Numbered from the stretch's first letter, positions 44,360 through 53,780 are shown. The stretch: DNA of 64,000 bases from an uncultured Desulfobacter sp. (GCF_963677125.1 NZ_OY781882.1:5168501-5232500); one strand, 5' to 3'. Program-made: numbers and translations. The notes: generated from the sequence alone by a model not told the origin.

Positions 44360-45574
44360 CTATTTCTTTCGTTTGATAAGGATCTCTTCCTTCGAGAGCC
44401 ATGTTTTGGCGGCCGGAATTTCCATCACCGATTCAATGATTGCCACCGGATAATCATCAAGATAGGTCAGACGTCCAAAATATGCGGGGCAATTCAACTG
44501 GCCGTCCAGAGCCCTGATAGAGCTCTCCCCCCGCAGGCCGGTGAACGATAACCCCTTAAGCATTCGGGCAACGTCATGCGGCTCTGGTGATCCTGCCTTG
44601 ATAACCGCCTCTTTCCAGGCCAGGAAAGAATCGTAGCAGCAGATTGCAAAATCAACGGGGAAGACCCGGAATTTTTGCCTTAGCTGCTTAACAAAAGTGT
44701 GGGTCTGGGAATACTTTTGAGAAAGGTAGTGGAAGGGCGCCCGGGAGATTTTCCATATCCCCTCGGGCAGGAGACGTTCGTTTTCATCGGTCATCACGGA
44801 AAACCAGCCAAAGGCTGCCATGGTATCAAATAGCTTTCGGGATTTTGCCTGGTTGACAAAATGAAACAGGTCCTCCCCCCAAGTGGCCACTACGAGGGCT
44901 TCGGGCTTACCGTCCATGAGCTGTTTGATGGCCTCTGTATAGTCCCGGGTTCCCAGTGGATGCCAGATTTCAGCGGTCCACGTTACGGGAGCGCCGATCT
45001 TGGTAAAATATTGTTTGAAAAAGCCCATCACGTCCCGCCCCCAGATGTAATCAGGACCGATCCAAGCATAGCGTTGCCAGGGCATCAAGGAAGCAAAGAT
45101 ACTGAACCCCATGGATTCCATGTGGGAGTTGGGCTCAAACAAAAACACATAAGGATGACCCTTTTCCACCACAATGGACTGGGTATTGCCAATGGAGACC
45201 AGGTAAGGGACCTGTTCTTCCCTGCAGGCGACCGAGGCCTTTAGCACGCAAGGGCTGGCCCCCCCACCAAAAACCGCGCTGATTTTCTTTTCCCGGACCA
45301 GTTTTTTGACCAGATGATAATGGTCGTCCGGATTATTGCCGCCATCCCGTTGGAGCATTTGGACCGGCCTGCCGAGAAGACCGCCTTGATCGTTAAACTG
45401 GTTGATGGCCAACTGGGCCGCTTTGAAGCTGTTTTGGGTATACGCCTTGGTCACCGAGCTGAAATCGCCGATAAAACCGATTTTTATTGGCTGAACCTCA
45501 CCAAGGGCATAGGTCCCCGGAAACAGGATCGTTAGGAGTACAAGCATTTGCAAAAAAGATATATGGCATCTCAT
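44360..45574 (-). CDS. ABC-type solute-binding protein (Peripla_BP_6 family)
   Basis: The 404-residue protein starts with a signal peptide (about residues 1-25, ending YALGEVQ). The fold follows with IKIGFIGDFSSVTKAYTQNSFKAAQLAINQFNDQGGLLGRPVQML, VSAVFGGGASPCVL-like strands and PYVFLFEPNSHMESMG. This is the branched-chain amino acid/urea-binding receptor family. No permease or ATPase genes are nearby. The histidine kinase gene follows after 4 bases, indicating that the protein is a ligand receptor for signalling rather than import. The ligand is unknown. Confidence 0.88.
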   Translation of the reverse strand: MRCHISFLQMLVLLTILFPGTYALGEVQPIKIGFIGDFSSVTKAYTQNSFKAAQLAINQFNDQGGLLGRPVQMLQRDGGNNPDDHYHLVKKLVREKKISAVFGGGASPCVLKASVACREEQVPYLVSIGNTQSIVVEKGHPYVFLFEPNSHMESMGFSIFASLMPWQRYAWIGPDYIWGRDVMGFFKQYFTKIGAPVTWTAEIWHPLGTRDYTEAIKQLMDGKPEALVVATWGEDLFHFVNQAKSRKLFDTMAAFGWFSVMTDENERLLPEGIWKISRAPFHYLSQKYSQTHTFVKQLRQKFRVFPVDFAICCYDSFLAWKEAVIKAGSPEPHDVARMLKGLSFTGLRGESSIRALDGQLNCPAYFGRLTYLDDYPVAIIESVMEIPAAKTWLSKEEILIKRKK

Positions 45575-45903
45575 GGAACGTCCTTAAAGGCTTTTGGATA
45601 ATTGATGCAATGATTACAATCCTGTGAAAAAAATTGGTCTTTATTTTCATGAGATTTCGCTTGGATCCCCTAATTAACGAACAATCTCTCAGCGTTTTTC
45701 GCGGCTGTAGTATAAAGGGGTGCATCCCGTTTTTTTGAAATCTGGAATGCGCTTTGAATCTTTCCCAAGCAAAAATCGTCATAGATCCCAGCATTGAGGC
45801 ATTCTTTAGTATAAGCTAATGTAAAATATTAGGATAGGAGCTTGCTTTTTGTCAACCAAAGTATGAAAAAAGACAAAAAGTCGGGATATCGCTCCAACTT
45901 AAT
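45575..45903. other. gene-free stretch between the sensor pair and the lipid cluster
   Basis: Both flanking genes are on the minus strand, so this 329-base region holds the promoter of the binding-protein gene and the end of the cluster transcript. It is AT-rich near 45820-45850 (TAATGTAAAATATTAGGA). No clear terminator hairpin or small gene could be assigned. Confidence 0.45.
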
Positions 45904-46974
45904 TTAACGATGCCGTTTAAGGTTGTCCGGGTTTCGCCAGCACAACGGGTCCGAAGCCAGGAGATCGCCGGTGACCTGGAAGGCTGCCCCACGGCATCCG
46001 TAACAGGTGTCGTTTTTTTCACAGGTTCGGCAGAATCCTTTAATGGTCTGATGGTGGTTTTTCAGCATTTTAAGTTCCCGGGAGTGGTCCAGAATATCCT
46101 TAAGAGGCGTTTTTCGTATGTTGCCGATTGCTTTGGTAATGCCCACGCAGGGTTGGACATTGCCGATGGAAGTGATTGTGCAGGAAAACTGGTGGCGCAT
46201 GCACTGGTTGCCCATGAGCGGTGGCTGGGGGTCCCATTCAATGCCGTAGCGCTCCCGGTCGACGGCACAGATTTCATCAAACACGGTTTTAAGTTCCAGG
46301 GGGGTGAGTTCAAGGGATGCATTGTTTTTTGCCTGGCCCTGGGGGGTGATGATTTCAAAATAGGGCGCCATGTTGTTGTCCCTGATCCAGGTCCAAAGGT
46401 CGGTCAGTTCATCACGGTTCTGGCGGCAGATAATGGTGCTCAAGGCCAGGAAGGCGTCTTTGGCGGGATAGCCTGCGGCTTTAAGGTTATCCAGGGCATT
46501 GTGGATAATGTGAAATGCCCCTTTTTTCCCTGCAAGCGCATCCTGTCTGCCCTCATGAAAGGAATTCATTTTTAGGACAACCCGGACGCCTGTTGCACGC
46601 AGTTCCCGTGCAAAATCCGGGGTAATGCCGGTGCCGTTGGTAAACATTTCCGTTTCAAGACCATGGTCATGTAAAAATGCAATAACTTCCCGGATATGGG
46701 GGTAGATACTGGGTTCGCCGCCCAACAGGATAATTTTTCCGGCGCCAAGTGCTTTGGCCTGCAGGATTACTTCAAAGATTTCGTCACGGCTGATTTCGTC
46801 ATCAAAGTATGAATCATGGGGTACATAGCAGTAGGTGCAGCGAAAATTGCACCGCAGGCTCAGTTCCACCTCCATGGAGAGAAGCCGGTTGCAGGCTAAC
46901 GCATCATCAATTTTTTCTTTGGCAAATTCAAAGTTTCCGGCACAACCGATGTTGTGGCTGGTATCTATATTCAT
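45904..46974 (-). CDS. radical SAM protein with SPASM-like C-terminus
   Basis: The 356-residue protein has the radical SAM cluster motif CNFRCTYC (about residues 42-49), the GGEPS motif (LLGGEPSIYPH) and the usual barrel. The C-terminal third has further cysteines (QPCVGITKAIGNI, CRTCEKNDTCYGCRGAA, DPLCW), which match an auxiliary Fe-S (SPASM-like) domain. It makes 5'-deoxyadenosyl radicals; the substrate is unknown. Its start ATGA overlaps the stop of the MMPL-methyltransferase gene by 4 bases. It is the last gene of the lipid-type cluster. Confidence 0.88.
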   Translation of the reverse strand: MNIDTSHNIGCAGNFEFAKEKIDDALACNRLLSMEVELSLRCNFRCTYCYVPHDSYFDDEISRDEIFEVILQAKALGAGKIILLGGEPSIYPHIREVIAFLHDHGLETEMFTNGTGITPDFARELRATGVRVVLKMNSFHEGRQDALAGKKGAFHIIHNALDNLKAAGYPAKDAFLALSTIICRQNRDELTDLWTWIRDNNMAPYFEIITPQGQAKNNASLELTPLELKTVFDEICAVDRERYGIEWDPQPPLMGNQCMRHQFSCTITSIGNVQPCVGITKAIGNIRKTPLKDILDHSRELKMLKNHHQTIKGFCRTCEKNDTCYGCRGAAFQVTGDLLASDPLCWRNPDNLKRHR

Positions 46975-49900
46975 GGGGACACCTTTGCGACAAACCAGAC
47001 GGTTTCAGGATTGTTACCCGATACTTTGGTGCTTTCCATCCTGAAATCCGCCTCGTTGATAAGATCTGTGATGGCCTTCACAGACAGGTAATGGGGAACC
47101 ACCCCTTTTAATTTAAGTTTCAGCTTTTCAATGGACCAGGCCAGTGTCGGTTTTTCGGCCGGGGGAATAATTGCCCGGATGATAAGGGTTCCGCCGGGGG
47201 CCGTGGCTGCCTTGATTTTTTCCAAAGTCCGTTTGAATTCATCCGGTGTTAAAAAATGAGACATGTCCAGCATCAAAGCCATCTGAACCGGCGCTGAAAC
47301 AGCGGGAAGATTCGGGGCGCCGCCTATATCTATACGGCCCTGGCCTGACATTGCCATGTTACTGATCCGCCGGCTTTCGGGGTCGGGTTCTATGCCGAAT
47401 ATCCGGGCATGGGGAAACCGTTCAAGGATAAAGCAAGCCGGCACCCCAAGGCCTGTGCCGATGTCCATGATTCGGGAAATATCCCCCCTGGCCGGCAAAA
47501 GGTCGGGTAGCTCCTTGAACATGGGGTCAAATTTCAGTTTAAAGCGGGCGAACATTCTGGGGTAGGCTTCGGCTGTGCGGTATCTGTTAAGAATTCGGGA
47601 TGTGGCAGATGTGTCTGTCTCCCGGGATGGAATTTCTTGGGCGGATGACAATTCCACGGGTTGTAAAATAAAATAGCGGCGCAGCAGGGGCGGCAGAATC
47701 AAAAAGGTTCCTCCAAGGCAAAAGCCGATGCCCAGAAGGCAGGCAAGCCCGGCACTTTGCAAAAGCGAATGCTCGGCCAGGCACATCACCCCGAAGCCGA
47801 TCATGGTGGAGACCCCTGCCATGAATACGGCCAGGCGTATTCGTGCAACCGATGGATGGGACTCGTCGCGGTAACGCTGGTAGGCACGTACAAAGAACAA
47901 GGAGAAGTCAATGCCGATGCCGAATACGATGATGGAGAGCATCAACGAGGGGATGTCCAGGTTGTGGCCTATAAGTTTCATGGTGCCCAGGGTGCCGATA
48001 AAGGAGAAAAAGACCGGCAGCATGGTAATGATTGTCAGTTTAATGTCCAGAAAAAAGATGAACAGCAGGATCAAAACCGCTCCGGCAATAATAAAAAACA
48101 TTTTGCCAAAGGTTGTGAACAAAAGAGAGCCTAAGGTGGTGGAAAAAAGCTGGGGTTCAAATACCGTGGCAACGGCGCTGAAGGTGTCATAAAAATTTTT
48201 TTCATCCACATCCGGGTTGCGCATAACGGTTGTTGTCCAGACCCAGTGGCCGCCGTCTGCCTTGGATTGGGAAATGCCCATCATGGGATACAGGGTCTCG
48301 GGGATTGCCACGGGTCCGGCGGGCAGGTCGGTGGGAACAAGCAGGTTTAAAAAGGGGGCAAAGGCATCCTGGGTGAACCCGAGCTGCTCTGCTTCACGGC
48401 TTAGATCTTGTTTGAGGCTGTTAACCCGTTCTTTGCTCCAGAAGTGTATCCAGGCGTCATAGTTTTCCTGCTTTTTTGCCTTTCCCGGAAATATCATGGA
48501 AAGGGTGGTGCCCGAAGCCGGAATCCCTTGGGTCTGAACGGCAGACACCCGGTCCGCCAGCCGGTCGTTTAAATCCTGAAGTTTTGGGACCGAATCGGCC
48601 GTCAGCATGAGATGGGATTTGCCGGTAAACCCTTTGCCCCAGGTCTTATAGAATCTTGCATCCGCCTCCTGGGTTTCCCGGCTCACCGTGCTCATGGCGG
48701 ACAGATCCACATGAAAAACCGGCCAGGTAAACCACACAAGGCCTAGTGTTATTGCAAGAGCCAGCCAGGCACCGCCTTTGCCGGGAATTATCAGGGCATT
48801 GACCAGGCGCTGCAGGGGAAGCGCCCGGGGTTTTGCCGGGTTAAGCATGGGGACGATCCTTGGAAACAGGGTATGTATAAAGATAAAGGAGAACCCCATG
48901 CCCAGGGCCGTAAATTTTCCAAGCTCTTCAAGGATTTTAAAATCGCTCATCCCCAAAGAGAGAAAGGCGCAAACCGTGGTCAATGTGGCGATCAGCCCCA
49001 CGGCCCGCACTTCTGTGGAGGCTTGTCTGCCAAATGTTTTTTGGGGCTGGTCCAGGAACAGCAGATAGGTAATGCCGTGGTCAATGGTGATGGAGATGAT
49101 GGCCCCGCCAAATCCAAGGACGATAAGGGATATACCGTCATATAACAGGGAATAGGTGAACAGGCCCGCAATGGTGCCGAACATGGCAGGTACCAGAGCT
49201 AAAAGTCCGATCCATGGCCGGGGAAAGGCCAGAAACAGCAATAAGATGATGGCTGCCGTGGCAATGAAAATGGCCTTTTGCACATCGTGCTTGATGATTC
49301 TTTCATTATCATAGGCGGCCCTGAATGCGCCTACGGATGTGAGGACGGCATGTTCACCGGGCCTTGCAAATTCTTTTTGGGCCTGGGCCTGGATGGCCTG
49401 GAGCAGATCCATGGCCTGTGTGGAGAAATTTGAGTCCGTGCCCGAGCCTTTGGGGGTGGCCATGATCATGCAGTGCCGGGAATCTTTGGACAACAGTTTT
49501 CCCTTGTAAATGTTGAACTCATCAACCGGTGCCAGGGATTTTAACCGTGACAACACCATATTTTTTAACCCCAGAGGATCAACGGCTATGAATTCGGATG
49601 TGCCGATCTCATCAAGACTCAGTAGCCGGGTATAGGTCTGTGACAGTGTATCCCGGATAGCATCCGAAGTAAGCAGTGGCGCAACCCGGGTTTCAAGCTC
49701 GGTGCGGGTGAACTGAAAGGGCAGGGTCTTTACCACCAGATTCATCAGTTCGGGCATGATCTCCTGGTAGTGGTCCATGCCCACACTGCTGAACAGGCCG
49801 GAGGCCGAAAGCTTCTCCTCCACCATGGCCGCCAGGGTTACCAATCGTTCCGGATCTTCAATGCCGAGGCCTGCACTGATAACAACCCGGTCCTGGATGG

Positions 49901-50084
49901 GATGATGATCAAAAAAGTAAAGGGCATCACGGATCACCCGGTTGTGTGCCGGAAGTGATGCCGTGATATCTGTTTCAATATGAAGTCTTTTAAAACTGAC
50001 AAAGAGCATGAATGCAGCGGCAAAAAGCGTGATGATCAATAGACCGATGTTCAGCTGTTTTTCCCGGGGTTTTGAATTTACCAT
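46971..50084 (-). CDS. MMPL/RND-type exporter fused to a SAM methyltransferase
   Basis: The start is taken at ATG 50082-50084, which overlaps the upstream stop (ATGGTAA). An upstream in-frame extension has no support. The product is 1037 residues. The first 820 residues are an RND-superfamily MMPL protein: a first helix, a large periplasmic loop, five helices (GFGGAIISITIDHGITYLLF), then the second half with GTMKLIGHNLDIPSLMLS and VFGIGIDFSLFFVRAYQRY. Residues about 850-1037 form a class I methyltransferase (IMDIGTGLGVPACFILERFP motif I, FLTPDEFKRTL, LIIRAIIPP). It would export a lipid-linked product, with the domain possibly methylating it. The fusion is continuous with no internal start seen. 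Confidence 0.88.
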   Translation of the reverse strand: MVNSKPREKQLNIGLLIITLFAAAFMLFVSFKRLHIETDITASLPAHNRVIRDALYFFDHHPIQDRVVISAGLGIEDPERLVTLAAMVEEKLSASGLFSSVGMDHYQEIMPELMNLVVKTLPFQFTRTELETRVAPLLTSDAIRDTLSQTYTRLLSLDEIGTSEFIAVDPLGLKNMVLSRLKSLAPVDEFNIYKGKLLSKDSRHCMIMATPKGSGTDSNFSTQAMDLLQAIQAQAQKEFARPGEHAVLTSVGAFRAAYDNERIIKHDVQKAIFIATAAIILLLFLAFPRPWIGLLALVPAMFGTIAGLFTYSLLYDGISLIVLGFGGAIISITIDHGITYLLFLDQPQKTFGRQASTEVRAVGLIATLTTVCAFLSLGMSDFKILEELGKFTALGMGFSFIFIHTLFPRIVPMLNPAKPRALPLQRLVNALIIPGKGGAWLALAITLGLVWFTWPVFHVDLSAMSTVSRETQEADARFYKTWGKGFTGKSHLMLTADSVPKLQDLNDRLADRVSAVQTQGIPASGTTLSMIFPGKAKKQENYDAWIHFWSKERVNSLKQDLSREAEQLGFTQDAFAPFLNLLVPTDLPAGPVAIPETLYPMMGISQSKADGGHWVWTTTVMRNPDVDEKNFYDTFSAVATVFEPQLFSTTLGSLLFTTFGKMFFIIAGAVLILLFIFFLDIKLTIITMLPVFFSFIGTLGTMKLIGHNLDIPSLMLSIIVFGIGIDFSLFFVRAYQRYRDESHPSVARIRLAVFMAGVSTMIGFGVMCLAEHSLLQSAGLACLLGIGFCLGGTFLILPPLLRRYFILQPVELSSAQEIPSRETDTSATSRILNRYRTAEAYPRMFARFKLKFDPMFKELPDLLPARGDISRIMDIGTGLGVPACFILERFPHARIFGIEPDPESRRISNMAMSGQGRIDIGGAPNLPAVSAPVQMALMLDMSHFLTPDEFKRTLEKIKAATAPGGTLIIRAIIPPAEKPTLAWSIEKLKLKLKGVVPHYLSVKAITDLINEADFRMESTKVSGNNPETVWFVAKVSP

Positions 50085-50791
50085 ATGCACACCCCAAGGC
50101 CTGCAAGAACCGCTATATGACCGAGAATGATCACAAGGCGGTGGGCATGAAAAAATTCGTTCATCAGCTGGATGAATCCAAGGCCGCCGCAACAGCGCCG
50201 GAACCTGTCCAGCCCTGAGCAGGCATCATTGTCAGTTGCCGCATTGCTTTGGAAGGCAAAAAAGGGCGTTGTTCCCAAATAGTCGGCACTAAGGTTTTTG
50301 AGCATTGTATCATAGGGTGTTCCGCCCCAGGGTTGGCTTGCAATTTTTTTACCAAAGGCGCGATTAACGGCATAGGCATGGGCCAACGCCTGATATCGGA
50401 TTTTTTTTATTGCTGGATTGCCGGTTTTTGAACTGCCTTTGATCAGGCCTCCGAAAAAGAGCAAGGTCCAGGTGCTGCAGGCGGACAGATGTGCAACGGT
50501 GGACGTTAGAATTTTTGGATCATATCGACGAAACATCACGTCATCTTCAAACACCACCCATTGTTGGGCATCCGCATCAATGGCTTTTTCCATGCACAGC
50601 AGATGGGAGGCAAAGATTCCCCGGCAGGGGTCGTCTATATCTTTATCCACCAGGACAAACTCCACGCGGCGGTCAATGCCCAGGCGTGAAAATTCAATTT
50701 TGGCCCGTTCCCGGCGGTCGGTGCGATTACGAAGTGAGATGCAGTACACCTTGTCAAAAAAGTTCCAGGGCGATATGGGGTCAGGGGTCAT
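50078..50791 (-). CDS. glycosyltransferase family 25-like protein
   Basis: The 237-residue protein begins VYCISLRNRTDRRERAKIEFSRLGI, the typical start of family 25 (LPS-type) glycosyltransferases. QWVVFEDDVMFRRYDP (E-D-D metal/donor site) and YQALAHAYAVNRAFGKKI follow. A C-terminal hydrophobic helix (about 212-237) could anchor it to the membrane. It overlaps PlsY by 4 bases (ATGA) and the MMPL gene by 7 bases. It likely adds a sugar to the lipid product. The acceptor is not known. Confidence 0.82.
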   Translation of the reverse strand: MTPDPISPWNFFDKVYCISLRNRTDRRERAKIEFSRLGIDRRVEFVLVDKDIDDPCRGIFASHLLCMEKAIDADAQQWVVFEDDVMFRRYDPKILTSTVAHLSACSTWTLLFFGGLIKGSSKTGNPAIKKIRYQALAHAYAVNRAFGKKIASQPWGGTPYDTMLKNLSADYLGTTPFFAFQSNAATDNDACSGLDRFRRCCGGLGFIQLMNEFFHAHRLVIILGHIAVLAGLGVCIW

Positions 50792-51393
50792 AGTCCATCA
50801 CCTGCTTTATTTGAAACGTCTCTGTCTTGATTTTGGGATATGAGGGCAAGCAGGTTGGTTTTATGATTTAATATGATAAACCCCATACAGACAATTACCC
50901 CGGCAATACCCATAAAATCTGTGCCGGATGTCAGGACAAGTCCCATGCCGAGAATGGTCACAAGCACCATGGACCCTGCAAAGGAACGCCGGAAAAACAG
51001 ATACCCAACACACCAACCGGCAAGGGAGAGCACGGTAAATAAAGGGGCGGGAAACAAGGAAAAGCCAATGAAATGGGCAACGCCTTTACCCCCTTTAAAC
51101 CCGTGAAAACATGGGAACCGGTTGCCAAGCAGCAGAAAAAATCCCACCCAGATTTGTGCGGGCGCAGACAAAAAATGCACTGCCGCCGCCGACATCAGAA
51201 ACGCTTTGCCCACATCGCTTATGAGAACCAATCCGGCCCATTTCCAACCCAGTATTCGGTACACATTACTTGTGCCGGCGTTTTTACTGTACAAAGTCCG
51301 GGGATCTTGTTTTGTTTTCAGCTTCAGCACAAAGATGGACGCATTGATTGAACCGACTACATAGGCAAGCAGCCAAAACGCTGTGAGCATCAT
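50788..51393 (-). CDS. plsY: PlsY-like glycerol-3-phosphate acyltransferase
   Basis: The start is ATG 51391-51393 (ATGATG after GGGAGGG), overlapping the dehydratase stop by 4 bases. The product is 201 residues with five membrane segments. PlsY signatures are GSINASIFVLKLK (usually GSIPxxxL), NAGTSNVYRILGWKWAGLVLISDVGKA and NRFPCFHGFKGGKGVAHFIG. PlsY transfers acyl groups from acyl phosphate to glycerol-3-phosphate. Here it is inside a biosynthetic cluster rather than with housekeeping genes, so it may use a special acyl chain. The acyl-phosphate requirement fits the FakA/FakB-like gene in the same cluster. Confidence 0.88.
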   Translation of the reverse strand: MMLTAFWLLAYVVGSINASIFVLKLKTKQDPRTLYSKNAGTSNVYRILGWKWAGLVLISDVGKAFLMSAAAVHFLSAPAQIWVGFFLLLGNRFPCFHGFKGGKGVAHFIGFSLFPAPLFTVLSLAGWCVGYLFFRRSFAGSMVLVTILGMGLVLTSGTDFMGIAGVIVCMGFIILNHKTNLLALISQNQDRDVSNKAGDGL

Positions 51394-52259
51394 TGGATGC
51401 CCTCCCGGATCCATGCCGCAGGGGTGATGGTGCCGCCGCTGACATCCCGCATCATTACCCCGGCAAGGGCTTCACACAAATTGCCCTGGTCATCGGTAAT
51501 CCATATATCAAATCCTAACGTCCCGTGGGTTTGATATTTGGGGATAACCCGGGCAGTATAATTTTTATGTTCAATCGTGGGGGTATAAATAATGCGTTTG
51601 TCAAACCCAATTGGAAAGGCCACAATGCCGAAAAACCGCTGGCTCCAGACACATCCGGCATGAAAGGCGCCGTCCAGGGGAAATCCCGATCCCAATACGG
51701 TCTTAAATGGATCATTGGAATTGTCCGGCATCGCTTTTAGGGTTGCATATGCGCCGGACCGGGAAAGCTGTAATTCACCTTGAATGGAGCGAAAGGCCGG
51801 CTTGAATGGAACCAGTTCGCGGTATATGCTTTTTGCCGGCACTTCAAACATGGGCTCGTCGAATTTTTCTGTCTGGGACGGAGACAGGTTCGAAAGCGGT
51901 TCTGATTCGGTGCTGAAGGTTGCCGTGCAATGTTCTTTGATTCGTGTTATGGCCCCTTTTTTTGTGGAAAACCGGGTGGCCAGGGAGAGCGACACCCGGG
52001 TATCGTTGATGGGGCGGATATTGCAGAGCGCTTCAATGGCTTTTTGACCTGGTTCTATCACGAGAAATTTATTAAACCGTGCATGGGTCATATGCCTTAA
52101 TGCAGCATTCGACGTAAAGACATTGTGCGTCTGAATTGCTCCGGCCAGGACCTTTAACGCCTCAACAGCCGGAAAAACCACCTTGCCGGCGAAGCAATGG
52201 TCCATGAAGTGGGGATATACGTCAATGGTTAACGGAACCTGGGTAACGGAGTTGTCCAT
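51390..52259 (-). CDS. PKS-type dehydratase, double hotdog
   Basis: The 289-residue protein has the double-hotdog layout of polyketide dehydratases (PS-DH). HFMDHCFAGKVVFPAVEALKVL holds the catalytic His of H-x-x-x-G-x-x-x-x-P. GSGFPLDGAFHAGCVWSQRFFG holds the Asp of the D-x-x-x-H/Q motif. It would dehydrate a 3-hydroxyacyl chain on an ACP. No ACP or KS domain is attached, so it is a stand-alone type II enzyme. It follows the radical SAM gene by two bases and overlaps plsY. Confidence 0.8.
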   Translation of the reverse strand: MDNSVTQVPLTIDVYPHFMDHCFAGKVVFPAVEALKVLAGAIQTHNVFTSNAALRHMTHARFNKFLVIEPGQKAIEALCNIRPINDTRVSLSLATRFSTKKGAITRIKEHCTATFSTESEPLSNLSPSQTEKFDEPMFEVPAKSIYRELVPFKPAFRSIQGELQLSRSGAYATLKAMPDNSNDPFKTVLGSGFPLDGAFHAGCVWSQRFFGIVAFPIGFDKRIIYTPTIEHKNYTARVIPKYQTHGTLGFDIWITDDQGNLCEALAGVMMRDVSGGTITPAAWIREGIQ

Positions 52260-52260
52260 A

Positions 52261-53307
52261 TCAGGTTCTGCTTGGCGGTTCTACGAATTTGAGGCTTAGA
52301 TTCTCCCCTTTTTCATATCCCATCACCCATACGGCCAGATAGGTGTCCACATAATCCAGCCAGGCCTTGAAGGTTTCAGGATCAACGGCGTGCCTGAAAA
52401 GTCTTGCCGTGACAACGGCGCTGCCGGCCGCGTAGTGGCGGCAGTCCGCACAATCCGTGTCCGGGACACAGCATGCCGCGCTTCTGTCCCAGGTCAGATC
52501 CGCCCTGTATTGCCTGAACGTTTTGCCCAACCCCACATCTTCATGGGGGTTCATTCTCGGATAGGAGCATTGAAATAGGTCATGCAGGCCCATCTCATGG
52601 GTATGGGCAAGGATGTTATAGTGGGAGAAGAGCAGGTGCTCAGGATAGGTCTCCAGCATCTCCAGCATCACATCCCGGGTCTTTGCCAGCGTCTGACGAT
52701 TGTGCCGCAGCGCGCCGTTGTATCCAACCGGCGCGGAAAACATATTAAAGGTGAACGGGCAGTTGTTTTCCGCAAGGATGGGGGCCACATCGCGTATTTC
52801 ATCAATGTTGCTGCTGGTAAAGGTATAGACAAATACCGCCCTGGGGTCGTCTTTATAATTTTTAATCTGTTTTTCAAGCATGTGATCGGCCCGGCGGACA
52901 GCCTGGCTTGTCCGGTCGTTGCCCCATACGGAGATGTGAATTCTGTAGCCTACGCTTTCGGGGATGAACTTTAATCCATTGGATGCGATGGCTCCCAAAG
53001 GAATTTGCTGGTAACAGGTCTGCAAAAGCTGGGGGACCAGGGCGGGTTCCGCCCCTGCCAGAACAACAAAGGTGATGCCCCGCGCCTTTTCTTTTACCAT
53101 CAGGTCCTGCCATAATTCAGGGTCATTATTTTCGGTGACGAACTGTTTGTCGCCTTCAAAGTAATAACAGCCTTCACACCTTATATTGCAGCGGTTGGTC
53201 ATGTCATATGTGGATTCCCTGAGGAAAAAATATTTTTTTACCCGCTGCCATCGGCTGCGAATCACCGGATCGGACAGAATATCTGAGAACTTCCAATGTG
53301 TTTGCAT
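52261..53307 (-). CDS. radical SAM protein, paralogue A
   Basis: The 348-residue protein has STYDMTNRCNIRCEGCYYFEG with the CxxxCxxC cluster site, GITFVVLAGAEPALVPQLL, and a late cysteine group (AACCVPDTDCADCRHYAAGSAVVTA). It is clearly related along its length to the protein at 60179-61177 (YDVTNRCNLRCKGCFFF; RDCRTCKDGAAHMSWV). The pair is probably a duplication, with both members keeping all cluster cysteines. No substrate can be named. It lies between the ACP and the dehydratase in one transcript, apart from a family A repeat before it. Confidence 0.88.
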   Translation of the reverse strand: MQTHWKFSDILSDPVIRSRWQRVKKYFFLRESTYDMTNRCNIRCEGCYYFEGDKQFVTENNDPELWQDLMVKEKARGITFVVLAGAEPALVPQLLQTCYQQIPLGAIASNGLKFIPESVGYRIHISVWGNDRTSQAVRRADHMLEKQIKNYKDDPRAVFVYTFTSSNIDEIRDVAPILAENNCPFTFNMFSAPVGYNGALRHNRQTLAKTRDVMLEMLETYPEHLLFSHYNILAHTHEMGLHDLFQCSYPRMNPHEDVGLGKTFRQYRADLTWDRSAACCVPDTDCADCRHYAAGSAVVTARLFRHAVDPETFKAWLDYVDTYLAVWVMGYEKGENLSLKFVEPPSRT

Positions 53308-53354
53308 AGAGAGTTATTTAAACGTATCTGTAAATTGTTAATTTAATTTCATGC

Positions 53355-53409
53355 GTTGTTGTGGGGTGGGCCTTAAGTGTTGATCAACCAGGTCAGCCCA
53401 TGGTTGTTA
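53355..53409 (+). repeat. family A intergenic repeat
   Basis: GTTGTGGGGTGGGCCTTAAG and CCAGGTCAGCCCATGG form the hairpin; TTGTTA closes it. The last TTA (53407-53409) is the stop codon of the ACP gene. Confidence 0.75.
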
Positions 53410-53667
53410 TAACTTGTTGTTGATGTATTCGGCAATGAGGCGGACGTTGGTCAGTTTGGGGTAGTCGTCCTCGTCAATACGGATGCCGTATTCATCCTGG
53501 ATCACCAGGGCAACGGTGGCAAGGTCCATACTGTCAATCCCGACTTCATCCACAAGGTCCATTTCGGGATCAAAGGTTTCAGGGGTTACATCTTCAATCA
53601 TGAGTTCATCAATAATGATCCGGGCTACATTGGTAATGATCTCGTCAATGGTTTTTACGTTGCTCAT
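53407..53667 (-). CDS. acyl carrier protein 1
   Basis: The 86-residue acidic helical protein has VGIDSMDLATVALVI, with the serine that takes the 4'-phosphopantetheine arm, and the usual third helix (LIAEYINN). It would carry growing acyl chains for the ketosynthase and dehydratase of the cluster. GGAGAAG precedes the ATG. Its stop is in a repeat. Confidence 0.93.
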   Translation of the reverse strand: MSNVKTIDEIITNVARIIIDELMIEDVTPETFDPEMDLVDEVGIDSMDLATVALVIQDEYGIRIDEDDYPKLTNVRLIAEYINNKL

Positions 53668-53691
53668 TTTTTATTCTTCTCCATTTTATAT

Positions 53692-53780
53692 GAAAGTCTG
53701 GGTAAACGACCCCTATCTTTCAACCTTTGTTGTGGGCTAAGCTTGGCCGTTGATATGCCGGGTGAGCCCATGGCTGTTTA
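53692..53780 (+). repeat. family A intergenic repeat, full two-hairpin copy
   Basis: GAAAGTCTGGGT to CTATCTTTC is the first hairpin, and GGGCTAAGCTTGG to CCGGGTGAGCCC the second, then ATGGCTGTTTA. It lies between ACP 1 and CobK. Confidence 0.75.
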
